The notes under the pieces were generated by a model, which worked only from the letters and a program-made list of their open reading frames with translations, made no database searches and was not told where the DNA came from. Below are positions 41,050 to 49,283 of a stretch of DNA of 64,000 nt, piece by piece. Numbering within the stretch: position 1 is the first letter of the stretch; every line of letters begins with the position of its first letter. This DNA is from WAOL01 sp964399035 (GTDB taxonomy: Archaea; Thermoproteota; Thermoprotei_A; Sulfolobales; NBVN01). The translations under genes and the position numbers were made by a program. Where the stretch lies: NCBI GenBank assembly GCA_964399035.1, contig CAYNPH010000048.1:14081-78080 (forward strand), written 5' to 3'.

Positions 41050-41925
41050 TTGAAGGCTTTTGAGTGGCCTCCTCGGAAGCATCCGGTACATGTTGTGGTG
41101 GTCATACCCGCATCCAACTTATCAATCCTACCCACACTTCGGGAGAAGACGGAATTCGCGGGTGAGCTCGGGCGTACCTTAGCTATATACAAGGTTAACG
41201 ACGTCATAGTATACGATGACGAATTTGCTGAGGAAGGTGATGCTGACCTCCTGGCAACCTTGCTGAGCTACTTGCAGGTTCCACCATATCTCCGAAAAAG
41301 GATAGTCCCGATAACACCTGAGTTAAGGTACGCAGGGCTTCTGCATCCGCTTAACATTGTTACTCACAATCCCGCCAACAAAGCACCTACTCGTGGCGAT
41401 CTCAGGGAAGGAGTTGTAGTAGTCTCATGGGGTGCGACAGCCAAGACATTTGTGGGGTCAAAGAACCTTTGCTTTACCGAATCATCTCGGGAACTCAAGC
41501 CGGGGGAAAGAATCTTAGTTAGGATCGAGCGTGCTAAGCCTATGAAGTGCCGTGAGGTAAGGCCGGAAGAAATAGAGGAGTATGTGGGTTACAGAGTGTT
41601 GAAGGCGGGAGACGACATAGTTGACGCGATAAGGTACTTCAACGGCGTAGTTGTTCTAACGTCTAAACACGGTGAAAGCTTTTCCAAGCAGGGATTAAGG
41701 AAAACCCTGCTAAACGAGGCGTTGCGGAGCAAAGGATTGGTTCTGTTATTCGGTAATAGCAAGCTAGACTTTGATGAAATCCTCGGTAAAGAGAGGTTCG
41801 CAGCTCTTGAGCCAGTGTGGAGAGTGAACTTCATCCCGGGTCAAGGGGTACTCTCAGTGAGAACTGTTGAGGCTCTGCATGCAGTTTTAGCTCAGATAAA
41901 TACAGAGCTATGGTCTAGGAAATAG
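41050..41925 (+). CDS. SPOUT-class RNA methyltransferase (COG2106)
   Basis: This 291-residue archaeal member of the SPOUT fold (formerly DUF171) has an S1/OB-like insert (about 110-170; GDLREGVVVVSWGATAKTFVG). It has the knot region VVLTSKHGESFSKQGLRKTL and a C-terminal FIPGQGVLSVRTVEALHAVLA. The family, with human C9orf114, methylates rRNA uridines. In archaea it normally heads the L3-L4-L23-L2-S19 operon; here it stays next to S19 but divergent from L3. Start is TTG after GGGGTGAA. Confidence 0.88.
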   Translation: MKAFEWPPRKHPVHVVVVIPASNLSILPTLREKTEFAGELGRTLAIYKVNDVIVYDDEFAEEGDADLLATLLSYLQVPPYLRKRIVPITPELRYAGLLHPLNIVTHNPANKAPTRGDLREGVVVVSWGATAKTFVGSKNLCFTESSRELKPGERILVRIERAKPMKCREVRPEEIEEYVGYRVLKAGDDIVDAIRYFNGVVVLTSKHGESFSKQGLRKTLLNEALRSKGLVLLFGNSKLDFDEILGKERFAALEPVWRVNFIPGQGVLSVRTVEALHAVLAQINTELWSRK

Positions 41926-41988
41926 CCTTAAGCGTTGCGCAGGATAAGAGAGGAAAACTAATAAAGCTCGCAAAGTAAAGACGGGTTG

Positions 41989-42471
41989 GTGCGTAGAGTG
42001 GCGCTCGACATTGAGGTACCACCAGAGTGGAAGAAGTTCAGGTATAGGGGGAAGACCCTCGAGGAACTGCTGAATATGCCTATGGATCAGTTACTAGAGT
42101 TACTGCCTTCGAGGGCAAGGAGATCACTACTTAGGGAATCCTCCCCTGAGATACAGCAGAGAAGGATGGAGATGGGTATTAAGGAGTCTCCCAGACTAAA
42201 GTTGCTTAGGAAGGTCATGGAGGCTAGGGAACTACTAAAGCAGGGCAAGAAAGTCCGCATAAGGACACATGTTAGGGACATGGTGATACTGCCGGTAATG
42301 GTTGGACTCACAATTGAAGTGTATAATGGTAAGGAATTCATACCGGTGAGAATAACGCCCGAAATGATAGGGCATTACCTGGGAGAGTTCGCGCCAACAA
42401 CTAGGATAGTGCAGCATGGAGAGCCAGGCCTCAAGGCAACGAGGTCAACACTGTTCGTCGCGATGAAGTAA
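41989..42471 (+). CDS. rps19: Ribosomal protein uS19
   Basis: This protein of about 160 residues ends with the uS19 core RTHVRDMVILPVMVGLTIEVY, FIPVRITPEMIGHYLGEFA and STLFVAMK, binding 16S rRNA in the head. The N-terminal half (FRYRGKTLEELLNMPMDQLL) is the archaeal/eukaryotic extension. GTG at 41989, TTG at 41986 and GTG at 41998 are alternative starts. A TATA-like CTAATAAAG about 27 nt upstream fits a leaderless start at 41986-41989. Confidence 0.95.
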   Translation: MRRVALDIEVPPEWKKFRYRGKTLEELLNMPMDQLLELLPSRARRSLLRESSPEIQQRRMEMGIKESPRLKLLRKVMEARELLKQGKKVRIRTHVRDMVILPVMVGLTIEVYNGKEFIPVRITPEMIGHYLGEFAPTTRIVQHGEPGLKATRSTLFVAMK

Positions 42472-42483
42472 GTAGTTCTTGCC

Positions 42484-42879
42484 TTAACCAATATATTTCT
42501 TCAGGCTTTTTACGAGCCTACTAACGTCCTTCTCGAGGAGGATTAAGCAAATTTCCTTGCCATTCTTTAGCCTTATTAGTACCTCCGATACGTTCCCGCT
42601 AATTTCGTCAGGAAATAGGTCAGCAATGTCTCTCCGTGTCCTCCTTAGGGGGTACTTACGGATGTTGAGGACATCACTTGCGCCGACCTCCAGTTCCGTG
42701 ATACCTTTACTTGATAGGATAGTGTGTAGCTCCCTTATTGAGAGTTGTCCCTTTATTTTAACAAGTCTGTTACTTATGTCTGGATAAACTATGATGCGTA
42801 CCTTTCCTGGGGACGCCACAATCTTGCATTTATGAAAAAACCTGTCCCTACGCACATATGCTGGCTTAATTACTGGCAT
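42484..42879 (-). CDS. Unknown protein downstream of rtcB, 131 aa
   Basis: Not recognised. The basic alpha/beta protein has RRDRFFHKCKIVASPGKVRIIVYPD, SIRELHTILSSKGITELEVGAS, YPLRRTRRDIADLFPDEISG and a C-terminal LLEKDVSRLVKSLKKYIG. It starts 6 nt after the rtcB stop, so it is in the same operon. It is not archease, the usual RtcB partner. The pair interrupts the ribosomal operon between S19 and L22. Confidence 0.65.
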   Translation of the reverse strand: MPVIKPAYVRRDRFFHKCKIVASPGKVRIIVYPDISNRLVKIKGQLSIRELHTILSSKGITELEVGASDVLNIRKYPLRRTRRDIADLFPDEISGNVSEVLIRLKNGKEICLILLEKDVSRLVKSLKKYIG

Positions 42880-42884
42880 CGTGC

Positions 42885-44336
42885 TTAACCTTTGACAACC
42901 CCAATTGGTCTGAGCCTAGCGACCAGCGCGGCTATTTTTACTTGGTGAGTTACCATCGCTACCTTATCTACGTCCTTGTACGCACCGGGTGCTTCCTCAC
43001 TTATTACTCTCCTAGTTGCTGCGTGGAGGTATATGCCCTGCTTAGCTAGACTGGAAGTGACTTCATGAGGTCTATACGTTCTTATCGCTGCGTGTCTCGA
43101 CATCCACCTGCCAGCCCCATGTGCTGCTGAGTAGAACGTGCGTTTCCCTTCAGGCACTCCCACCATGACGTAACTAGCCGTCCCCATGGAGCCCGGTATC
43201 AGTACTACCTGCCCTACTGACTTGTGGTCCTTCGGTATCTCTGGGTGACCAGGCGGGAACGCTCTTGTCGCCCCTTTCCTATGGACCACGAGCTTCATTC
43301 TCTTCCCGTTCACTTCGTGTTCCTCGAGCTTAGCGATGTTATGTGCCAGGTCGTATATTATTTTTAACCCTAGCTTGTCTGGGTCGGTGTGGAAGACCTT
43401 ACCGAAGGACTCGCGGACCCAATGCGTTATTATTTGCCTGTTGGCAAAGGCGAAGTTTGCTGCTGCGCCCATGGCCTTGAAGTAGTCTTGCCCTTCCTTA
43501 CTGTTGAAGGGGACTGAAGCAAGTTCCCTGTCTGGGGGCCTTATTCCGTACTTGCGCATTGCCCTCTCCATAATTATTAAGTAGTCGCTAGCTACCTGGT
43601 GTCCAAGACCCCTTGACCCTGTGTGAACCATTACAGTGACCTGCCCTTCCTCATAAATCCCCAGCACCTTAGCTACGGCGGGGTTGTAGATCTTATCCAC
43701 TATCTGAATTTCCAGGAAATGATTCCCAGCACCTAACGTGCCTAGCTGAGGAGCGCCCCTCCTCTTGGCGGTGTTACTTACTTTGCTTGCGTCAGCCCAA
43801 GGTATCCGGCCTTGGGCCTCTATATGCTCGGTGTCGTCGGCCCAGCCAAAACCATTTCTTACAGCCCACTGGGCCCCCTCATTAAGGACTTCATCGAGCT
43901 CACCGAAGCTTAACCTAAGTTTCCCTGTACTCCCAACGCCAGATGGCACGTTCCTGAAAATTGTGTCAACGAGTTCCTTCAGCCTTGTCCTTATATCATC
44001 GACCCTTAACTCAGTTGAAAGTAGCCTAACGCCGCAGTTTATGTCATAACCAACGCCACCCGGTGAAATCACACCCTCGTCAGCTACCATGGCAGCGACG
44101 CCGCCTATCGGGAAGCCATAGCCCTGGTGACCATCGGGCATCACGTAAGTTGCTAAGACGACGCCGTCGAGACACGCTATGTTGGCTGCTTGAACTAGCG
44201 TTAAGTCGGTCTTCATTTTGCTTAGGAGGTACTCATCAGCAAATATTATTGCTGGTACCTTCATACACGGCTTGGTTCCTTTCGGTATTTCCCACGTGTA
44301 CTTATCTACCCTTCGCAGTGGGATGTTATGACTCAT
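42885..44336 (-). CDS. rtcB: RNA-splicing ligase RtcB
   Basis: This 483-residue RtcB from ATG 44336 (frame open nine codons further up) joins 2',3'-cyclic phosphate and 5'-OH ends left by the splicing endonuclease, using GTP and Mn. Motifs are YVMPDGHQGYGFPIGGVAA, SPGGVGYDINCGVRLL with the metal Cys, LGTLGAGNHFLEIQ, HTGSRGLGHQ and the guanylated His in YSAAHGAGRWMSR. No intein. It is needed for tRNA introns and would also join the cbf5 exons of this window. Inserted in the ribosomal super-operon on the opposite strand. Confidence 0.97.
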   Translation of the reverse strand: MSHNIPLRRVDKYTWEIPKGTKPCMKVPAIIFADEYLLSKMKTDLTLVQAANIACLDGVVLATYVMPDGHQGYGFPIGGVAAMVADEGVISPGGVGYDINCGVRLLSTELRVDDIRTRLKELVDTIFRNVPSGVGSTGKLRLSFGELDEVLNEGAQWAVRNGFGWADDTEHIEAQGRIPWADASKVSNTAKRRGAPQLGTLGAGNHFLEIQIVDKIYNPAVAKVLGIYEEGQVTVMVHTGSRGLGHQVASDYLIIMERAMRKYGIRPPDRELASVPFNSKEGQDYFKAMGAAANFAFANRQIITHWVRESFGKVFHTDPDKLGLKIIYDLAHNIAKLEEHEVNGKRMKLVVHRKGATRAFPPGHPEIPKDHKSVGQVVLIPGSMGTASYVMVGVPEGKRTFYSAAHGAGRWMSRHAAIRTYRPHEVTSSLAKQGIYLHAATRRVISEEAPGAYKDVDKVAMVTHQVKIAALVARLRPIGVVKG

Positions 44337-44465
44337 AACTACACACCTACGCTTAACTACCATTAAGCGGTTTTAAGAATTCCATGGTTTCTGCACGCGT
44401 GGGTAAAACTTATGAACTTATAAGCCCCACCTAAAAAGGTCTTAGGCAGTGGGGAAGGTGGGACG

Positions 44466-44951
44466 ATGCCAGTATGGCACTACTCCGTGAAGGTGAAGAA
44501 GGAGGATGAAGATCGCGTAGCTAAGGCTATGGTTTGGGATGCACCGGTCTCACTTAAGGAGACCTACGAGATATTCAAAATAATCCGGGGCATGAAGCTG
44601 AAGGAAGCCGAGAAATTGCTTGAGGACGTTATAGCGCTTAGAACCCCTATTCCTTATGTTAGATATAAGCTACAGGTTGCCCATAAGCGGGGACTGCCCC
44701 AGAGATTCCCGCGGTGGAAGACACCAATAGGTAGGTACCCTGTCAAAGCCGCTAAGGCGGTTCTCAAACTCCTGAAGAACGTTGAGAACAATGCGGAGCA
44801 GAAGCAACTGGATATCGATAGGCTGGTCATAATTCATGCAGCTGTCCATAAGGGTAGGTACCTTAAGAGGTGGATACCTCGTGCCTTCGGCCGTGCAACT
44901 CCGAAGGTTGGGACCATGGTTAACATGGAGGTAATAGTTAAGGAGGTGTGA
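44466..44951 (+). CDS. rpl22: Ribosomal protein uL22
   Basis: The 161-residue uL22 has the archaeal pattern VSLKETYEIFKIIRGMKLKEA and a basic tunnel-lining loop RGLPQRFPRWKTPIGRYPVKAAKA. The C-terminal hairpin is VIHAAVHKGRYLKRWIPRAFG. First gene of the long plus-strand block. TATA-like ACTTATAAG around 44417 and GGAAGGTGG before the ATG. Confidence 0.97.
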   Translation: MPVWHYSVKVKKEDEDRVAKAMVWDAPVSLKETYEIFKIIRGMKLKEAEKLLEDVIALRTPIPYVRYKLQVAHKRGLPQRFPRWKTPIGRYPVKAAKAVLKLLKNVENNAEQKQLDIDRLVIIHAAVHKGRYLKRWIPRAFGRATPKVGTMVNMEVIVKEV

Positions 44952-44956
44952 TGCGA

Positions 44957-45583
44957 ATGGTCGACATAAAGTCTCACTTCATAGGCTTGAATATTCTCCG
45001 AATAAAGATTGACGAGTACCTAGCAAAGAACTTCATGAGGGCAGGGTACTCCAGGGTGGAGCTGATTAAGACACCCCTTGGAACCAGGGTAATTATATAC
45101 GCTGACAGACCAGCCCTAATAATAGGTAGGAGAGGTCAAACCATAAGGAGATTAACGGAAATCCTAGAAAAGTACTTCAAGCTAGAGAACCCGCAGATAA
45201 CAGTGACCCAGGTTGAGAACCCAGACCTTGACGCCAGGATCGTAGCAACCCGTCTCGCGTTAGCCATAGAGAGGGGTTATCACTTCAGGAGGGCGGCATT
45301 CGTTGCCCTTAGGAGGGTTCTTGGTGCGGGCGCTGTTGGTGTGGAAATCGTAATCAGCGGTAAGTTAACCTCAGAGAGGGCTAGGTACGAGAAAATACGT
45401 GCCGGCAAGGTCTACAAGACCGGGCATCACATCGAACACCTCACTGATAGGGCAGTCATACACTTACTACGGAAACCAGGTATCTATGGTATAGAGGTCT
45501 TAATAGTGAAGCCAGGTGAACCGGACGACATAGTTAGGATTAAGGAACCAGGTGAGGAGAGCGTAGGTGGTGAAGCGGCATGA
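44957..45583 (+). CDS. rps3: Ribosomal protein uS3
   Basis: This protein of about 208 residues has an N-terminal KH domain (TRVIIYADRPALIIGRRGQTIRR) and the C-terminal GAVGVEIVISGKLTSERARYEK, followed by KTGHH. AGGAGGTG at 44941-44948 favours ATG 44957 over the in-frame GTG 44948 and ATG 44951. Overlaps or abuts uL22. Confidence 0.96.
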   Translation: MVDIKSHFIGLNILRIKIDEYLAKNFMRAGYSRVELIKTPLGTRVIIYADRPALIIGRRGQTIRRLTEILEKYFKLENPQITVTQVENPDLDARIVATRLALAIERGYHFRRAAFVALRRVLGAGAVGVEIVISGKLTSERARYEKIRAGKVYKTGHHIEHLTDRAVIHLLRKPGIYGIEVLIVKPGEPDDIVRIKEPGEESVGGEAA

Positions 45584-45807
45584 CTTTGAAGCCTGATGAG
45601 ATAAGGAAGATGAGCCGGGAGGAAAGGATGCGTAAGTTAAGGGAGCTTAGGGCGGAGCTGATAAAGTTAAGGACCCAAGCATACCTCGGGACATTAACAA
45701 ATGTTGGGAGAATAAAGCAGGTTCGTAAGGACATTGCAAGGATACTTACGATAATGCGGGAAGAGGAACTAAAATCAACTCAAGGCAAGAAGGGTAGTAA
45801 GTCTTGA
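45580..45807 (+). CDS. rpl29: Ribosomal protein uL29
   Basis: The 75-residue two-helix uL29 (KPDEIRKMSREERMRKLREL, GTLTNVGRIKQVRKDIARIL) lies near the tunnel exit. Starts in an ATGA overlap with uS3; its stop overlaps the TTG start of the RNase P gene. Confidence 0.95.
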   Translation: MTLKPDEIRKMSREERMRKLRELRAELIKLRTQAYLGTLTNVGRIKQVRKDIARILTIMREEELKSTQGKKGSKS

Positions 45808-46088
45808 GGAGAAGTAAGAAGAACATCGTGTACCATGAATTAATAGGGTTGGAAGTAATGGTGAAGGACCATACGAGCAAATCCTTCGTCGGTATGAAGG
45901 GGAGAATTATCGACGAAACTATGAACACGTTAGTGATCATGGACAGCAAGGGTAACAGAAAAGTCGTGCCTAAACTGGGCGGGGTATTCCTTTTTAAACT
46001 CGGTGATCATCACACTGTAGAGGTCAAGGGTGACCGGATAATGGGTAGGCCTGAAGACAGGTTGAAAAGGTACGGGGGTGTGATGTGA
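45804..46088 (+). CDS. rnp1: RNase P protein component 1 (Rpp29/Pop4 homolog)
   Basis: The 94-residue Sm-like barrel protein NIVYHELIGLEVMVKDHTSK, GMKGRIIDETMNTLVI is the archaeal Rpp29, which supports RNase P RNA in tRNA 5' processing. It starts with TTG overlapping the uL29 stop (TTGA). In several archaea a SUI1/eIF1 gene sits between uL29 and rnp1; none is here. Confidence 0.93.
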   Translation: MRRSKKNIVYHELIGLEVMVKDHTSKSFVGMKGRIIDETMNTLVIMDSKGNRKVVPKLGGVFLFKLGDHHTVEVKGDRIMGRPEDRLKRYGGVM

Positions 46089-46089
46089 T

Positions 46090-46443
46090 ATGTCAAGCAG
46101 AGTTAGGAACATAGGAATAAAGTATGAAGGGTTAAATCCGCCGGAGAAGGAATGTGACGATCCTCTATGCCCATGGCACGGGCACCTAAAGGTGCGTGGC
46201 GGGTTACTTGTTGGTAAGGTACTTAAGGCTAGGATGAGGCGAACTGTCGTTATTGAGAGGGAGTACCTCGTTTACATAAAGAAGTACATGAGGTATGAAC
46301 GAAGGAGGTCACGTATTCACGCTCACCTCCCACCATGTATTGACGCTAAACCTGGAGACGTTGTGTTAATCGGGGAGACACGCCCACTAGCAAAGTCGGT
46401 GTCTTGGGTAGTGCTAGGTGTGCTTAAGAGAGGGGTGAGCTAA
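46090..46443 (+). CDS. rps17: Ribosomal protein uS17
   Basis: The 117-residue uS17 has an OB-fold (LLVGKVLKARMRRTVVIEREYL, PGDVVLIGETRPLAKSVSWVVL). The archaeal N-terminal segment ECDDPLCPWHGHLKVRG has a Cys pair. Confidence 0.96.
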   Translation: MSSRVRNIGIKYEGLNPPEKECDDPLCPWHGHLKVRGGLLVGKVLKARMRRTVVIEREYLVYIKKYMRYERRRSRIHAHLPPCIDAKPGDVVLIGETRPLAKSVSWVVLGVLKRGVS

Positions 46444-46444
46444 G

Positions 46445-46864
46445 ATGCCAGAGAAGAAGGGTGGTGCTGCATATAGTAGGGTTCGCAGGGTTCCTGGGAT
46501 AGTTGTCGGTACAAGACTCAAAGTGACTGACAATAGCGGTGCCAAGGAAGCCATGGTAATAGGTGTTCCAGGTCTCAAGACCAGGTTAAGGAGATTACCC
46601 TTTGCCACAGTGGGTGACATGGTTGTAGTAACGATAAAGAAGGGGAATGCCGATCTAGTTGGTCAGGTAATGAACGCCATAATAGTAAGGCAGAAGAAAC
46701 CCTTCAGAAGGCCTAATGGTGTGTGGGTTGCTTTCGAGGATAATGCATGCGTCATAGTATCGCCAGAGGGGGCACCCAAAGGCACCGAGATAAGGGGACC
46801 GATAGCTAAGGAAGCCGCTGAACGTTGGGCTAGGCTATCAACGATAGCGTCAATGGTTGTTTGA
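46445..46864 (+). CDS. rpl14: Ribosomal protein uL14
   Basis: The 139-residue uL14 has GTRLKVTDNSGAKEAMVIGV, VGDMVVVTIKKG, GVWVAFEDNACVIVSPEGAP and RGPIAKEAAERW. It forms an intersubunit bridge. One-base gap from uS17. Confidence 0.97.
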   Translation: MPEKKGGAAYSRVRRVPGIVVGTRLKVTDNSGAKEAMVIGVPGLKTRLRRLPFATVGDMVVVTIKKGNADLVGQVMNAIIVRQKKPFRRPNGVWVAFEDNACVIVSPEGAPKGTEIRGPIAKEAAERWARLSTIASMVV

Positions 46865-46877
46865 GGTGGGGATAGCG

Positions 46878-47351
46878 ATGGCACCAAAATCTAAGAAACC
46901 TGGGAAACAGCGTCTTGCCCAAATCAATGCTCCTCACCACATTAGAAGGAAATTCATGACCGCGAAGTTAGTGCGTGAGCTTAGGGAGAAACTAGGTATT
47001 AAGAGGCTGCCTGTTCGTAAAGGCGATGTCGTACGCGTGGTAAGGGGAGAGTGGACAGGGCATGAAGGCAAGGTAGTGGCGGTTGACTACAAGAAAATAG
47101 CTTTGCACATTGATGGAGTAACGATAAAGAAGGCTGACGGCACGCCCGTTTATTACCCAATACACCCCTCGAACGTAATGATAGTTAAGCTCGACCTTAG
47201 CGATAAGTTCAGGAAAAAGATCATCGAGAGGCGTAAAGGAAGGCCTGAAGCAGTGGTTGAGGAAGAGGTGACTGAGGAGAAACCTGAAGAGGAGGCTAGG
47301 GAAGGCCTCGAGGTTAAAAAGGAGGAAAGCACACCTCAAGGAGGTGAGTGA
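46878..47351 (+). CDS. rpl24: Ribosomal protein uL24
   Basis: This protein of about 157 residues has a KOW motif (VRKGDVVRVVRGEWTGHEGKV) and the archaeal N-terminus PKSKKPGKQRLAQINAPHH. A long acidic C-terminal tail (about 125-157, Glu-rich) extends beyond the usual length. ATG 46878 follows GAGGTGGGG. Confidence 0.95.
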   Translation: MAPKSKKPGKQRLAQINAPHHIRRKFMTAKLVRELREKLGIKRLPVRKGDVVRVVRGEWTGHEGKVVAVDYKKIALHIDGVTIKKADGTPVYYPIHPSNVMIVKLDLSDKFRKKIIERRKGRPEAVVEEEVTEEKPEEEAREGLEVKKEESTPQGGE

Positions 47352-47353
47352 GA

Positions 47354-48112
47354 GTGGCGCGGATGGGCTCAAGGAGGCACCTGAAGAGGCTCGCTGCACC
47401 TGAGTTTTGGCCTATTCTTAGGAAGGAGCGCACCTGGACTGTTAAGCCGTCAGCGGGTCCCCACCCAATAAGCCGCTCATTACCGTTGCTTATTATTGTG
47501 CGTGATATCCTAGGCTTGGCCGACACGGCTAGAGAGGCGAGGAGAATCATTGCTGAAGGACACATCAAGGTCGACGGCAGGGTGAGGAGGAACTACAAGT
47601 ATCCTGTAGGCATAATGGATGTTGTGGAAATTGTCGACACCCAAGAGTACTTCAGGATGATTCCAGTTCCTGTGAAGGTAATGACTTTAATACCAATACC
47701 CAAGGAGGAAGCCTCATTTAAGATCTGCAGGATAGAGAACAAGACCACGGTTAAGGGAGGTCACATTCAACTCAACCTACACGACGGTAGAAACGTGTTA
47801 ATCAGGGTCAGCGACCCCACGAATCCTGAGGAGGACACGTACAGAACCATGAGTTCTGTCAAAATAGGCTTACCGGGCAGTGAGCTGCTTGAGTATTACC
47901 CGTTAGAGGAGGGAGTAACAGTAATAGTGATTGGCGGTAGGAACGTTGGCAGGGTAGCTAAGTTCCTAAGCGTTTCCGAAGGAATGAGGCACTACAGAAA
48001 GCAGGTTGCTCTAGAGGACTTCAGGGGTAACAAATTCTACACGACCCTTGACAAGATCATGGTTATAGGGCGTGAAAAGCCTGAAATAACGCTGCCGGAG
48101 GGAGCGGTATGA
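47354..48112 (+). CDS. rps4e: Ribosomal protein eS4
   Basis: This protein of about 252 residues has MGSRRHLKRLAAPEFW, an S4 RNA-binding domain (REARRIIAEGHIKVDGRVRR) and the KOW-like VIVIGGRNVGRVAKF. GTG 47354, 6 nt after GGAGGTGAG, gives the family-like MARMGSRRH start; GTG 47348 lies inside the ribosome binding site and ATG 47363 is further off. Confidence 0.95.
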   Translation: MARMGSRRHLKRLAAPEFWPILRKERTWTVKPSAGPHPISRSLPLLIIVRDILGLADTAREARRIIAEGHIKVDGRVRRNYKYPVGIMDVVEIVDTQEYFRMIPVPVKVMTLIPIPKEEASFKICRIENKTTVKGGHIQLNLHDGRNVLIRVSDPTNPEEDTYRTMSSVKIGLPGSELLEYYPLEEGVTVIVIGGRNVGRVAKFLSVSEGMRHYRKQVALEDFRGNKFYTTLDKIMVIGREKPEITLPEGAV

Positions 48113-48681
48113 GCCCGAAGAGAACAGTAACGTTCACAGAGGATGAGATCGAAGCAGTGGTTGAGAAGTGGAGTAAGAACCCGATGCTTAAGCCTAGGAT
48201 AGCTAAGGTAGTCGTCAACATCGGTGTGGGTGAGTCCGGAGAGCGCCTCCAGAAGGCTAAGCAAGTGTTAAAGGAGTTGACTGGGCAGGAACCATCCATA
48301 AGGAGAGCTAAAAGAACCATCAAGGAATTCGGCATCCGTAAGAGGGAGCCGATAGCCGTAGTTGTTACCCTGCGTGGCGAGAAGGCATTATCATTCCTTA
48401 ACAGGGCTTTAGAGGCTATAGGACGCAGGGTTAAGGCGTCAAGCTTCGACGACTTCGGGAACTTCTCATTCGGGATAAGCGAGCACATAATACTTCCTGG
48501 CGTAAAGTACGATCCCAACGTAGGTGTCTTCGGGATGGACATATCGGTGAAGCTCGAGCGCCCAGGGTATAGGGTGATGAGGCGGAGAGTTAAGAGGTCT
48601 AAGATACCGCGTAGGCACCGGGTTTCCAAGATAGAAGCGATAGCTTTCTTCATAAAGGAACTGGGAGTTAGGGTGATGTAG
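48109..48681 (+). CDS. rpl5: Ribosomal protein uL5
   Basis: The 190-residue uL5 (PRIAKVVVNIGVGESGERLQ, KRTIKEFGIRKREPIAVVVTL, FGISEHIILPGVKYDPNVGV) binds 5S rRNA in the central protuberance. ATGA overlap with eS4. About 20 N-terminal residues (EDEIEAVVEKWSKNP) are an archaeal extension. Confidence 0.96.
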   Translation: MSPKRTVTFTEDEIEAVVEKWSKNPMLKPRIAKVVVNIGVGESGERLQKAKQVLKELTGQEPSIRRAKRTIKEFGIRKREPIAVVVTLRGEKALSFLNRALEAIGRRVKASSFDDFGNFSFGISEHIILPGVKYDPNVGVFGMDISVKLERPGYRVMRRRVKRSKIPRRHRVSKIEAIAFFIKELGVRVM

Positions 48682-48682
48682 C

Positions 48683-48847
48683 ATGGGTAAGTTCAGGAAG
48701 CCTATAAAGAGGAAGTATGGGAGAGGCGTACAGGTCTGCAGGAGATGCGGTAGTAGGGATGCGGTCATACAAAAGTACGGGCTATACCTATGCAGGCAGT
48801 GCTTCAGGGAACTCGCAGGTGAGTTAGGCTTCAAGAAGTATAGCTAG
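48683..48847 (+). CDS. rps14: Ribosomal protein uS14, zinc-binding
   Basis: The 54-residue uS14 begins MGKFRKPIKRKYGRG and has two Cys pairs (CRRC and CRQC, about residues 20-42) for one zinc. It ends ELGFKKYS. Found by direct translation between uL5 (1-nt gap) and uS8. Normal length for archaea. Confidence 0.95.
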   Translation: MGKFRKPIKRKYGRGVQVCRRCGSRDAVIQKYGLYLCRQCFRELAGELGFKKYS

Positions 48848-48858
48848 GGGTGTAAGCC

Positions 48859-49260
48859 ATGGTGACGATGGATCCATTAGCAAACGCGCTTTCCACGATA
48901 ATGAATAATGAAATGCGCGGACACAAGGAGGCTGTGATAACACCAGCATCAAAGCTCATAGCCATGGTACTTAGAGTTATGCAGAAATACGGGTACATAG
49001 GTGAGTTCGAGCACATCGATGACGGCAGATGGGGTAAAATAAAGGTACAATTACTTGGCAGGATAAATAAGACTGGCGTTATAAAGCCCAGAGTGCCCGT
49101 GAAGTATAAGGAATTACGAGAGATGCCGCACTGGCTAAGGAAGTACCTACCCTCTAGGGACATAGGAATATTAATTCTGTCAACACCTGAGGGAGTGATA
49201 TCACACAGGGAAGCCCTCGAAAGGCGAATCGGGGGTGTGCTCCTAGCGTACGTATACTGA
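48859..49260 (+). CDS. rps8: Ribosomal protein uS8
   Basis: The 133-residue uS8 (DPLANALSTIMNNEMRGHKE, YIGEFEHIDDGRWGKIKVQL, GILILSTPEGVISHREA, GGVLLAYVY) binds the central domain of 16S rRNA. GGTGTAAGCC precedes the start. Confidence 0.96.
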   Translation: MVTMDPLANALSTIMNNEMRGHKEAVITPASKLIAMVLRVMQKYGYIGEFEHIDDGRWGKIKVQLLGRINKTGVIKPRVPVKYKELREMPHWLRKYLPSRDIGILILSTPEGVISHREALERRIGGVLLAYVY

Positions 49261-49283
49261 AGTCATTCCAGAGGTGATAGCTG

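Noticed and set aside
47263..47351. Acidic tail of uL24 as a separate fused domain
   Set aside because: It is low-complexity Glu/Lys sequence continuous with the gene; variable tails are common in archaeal ribosomal proteins.
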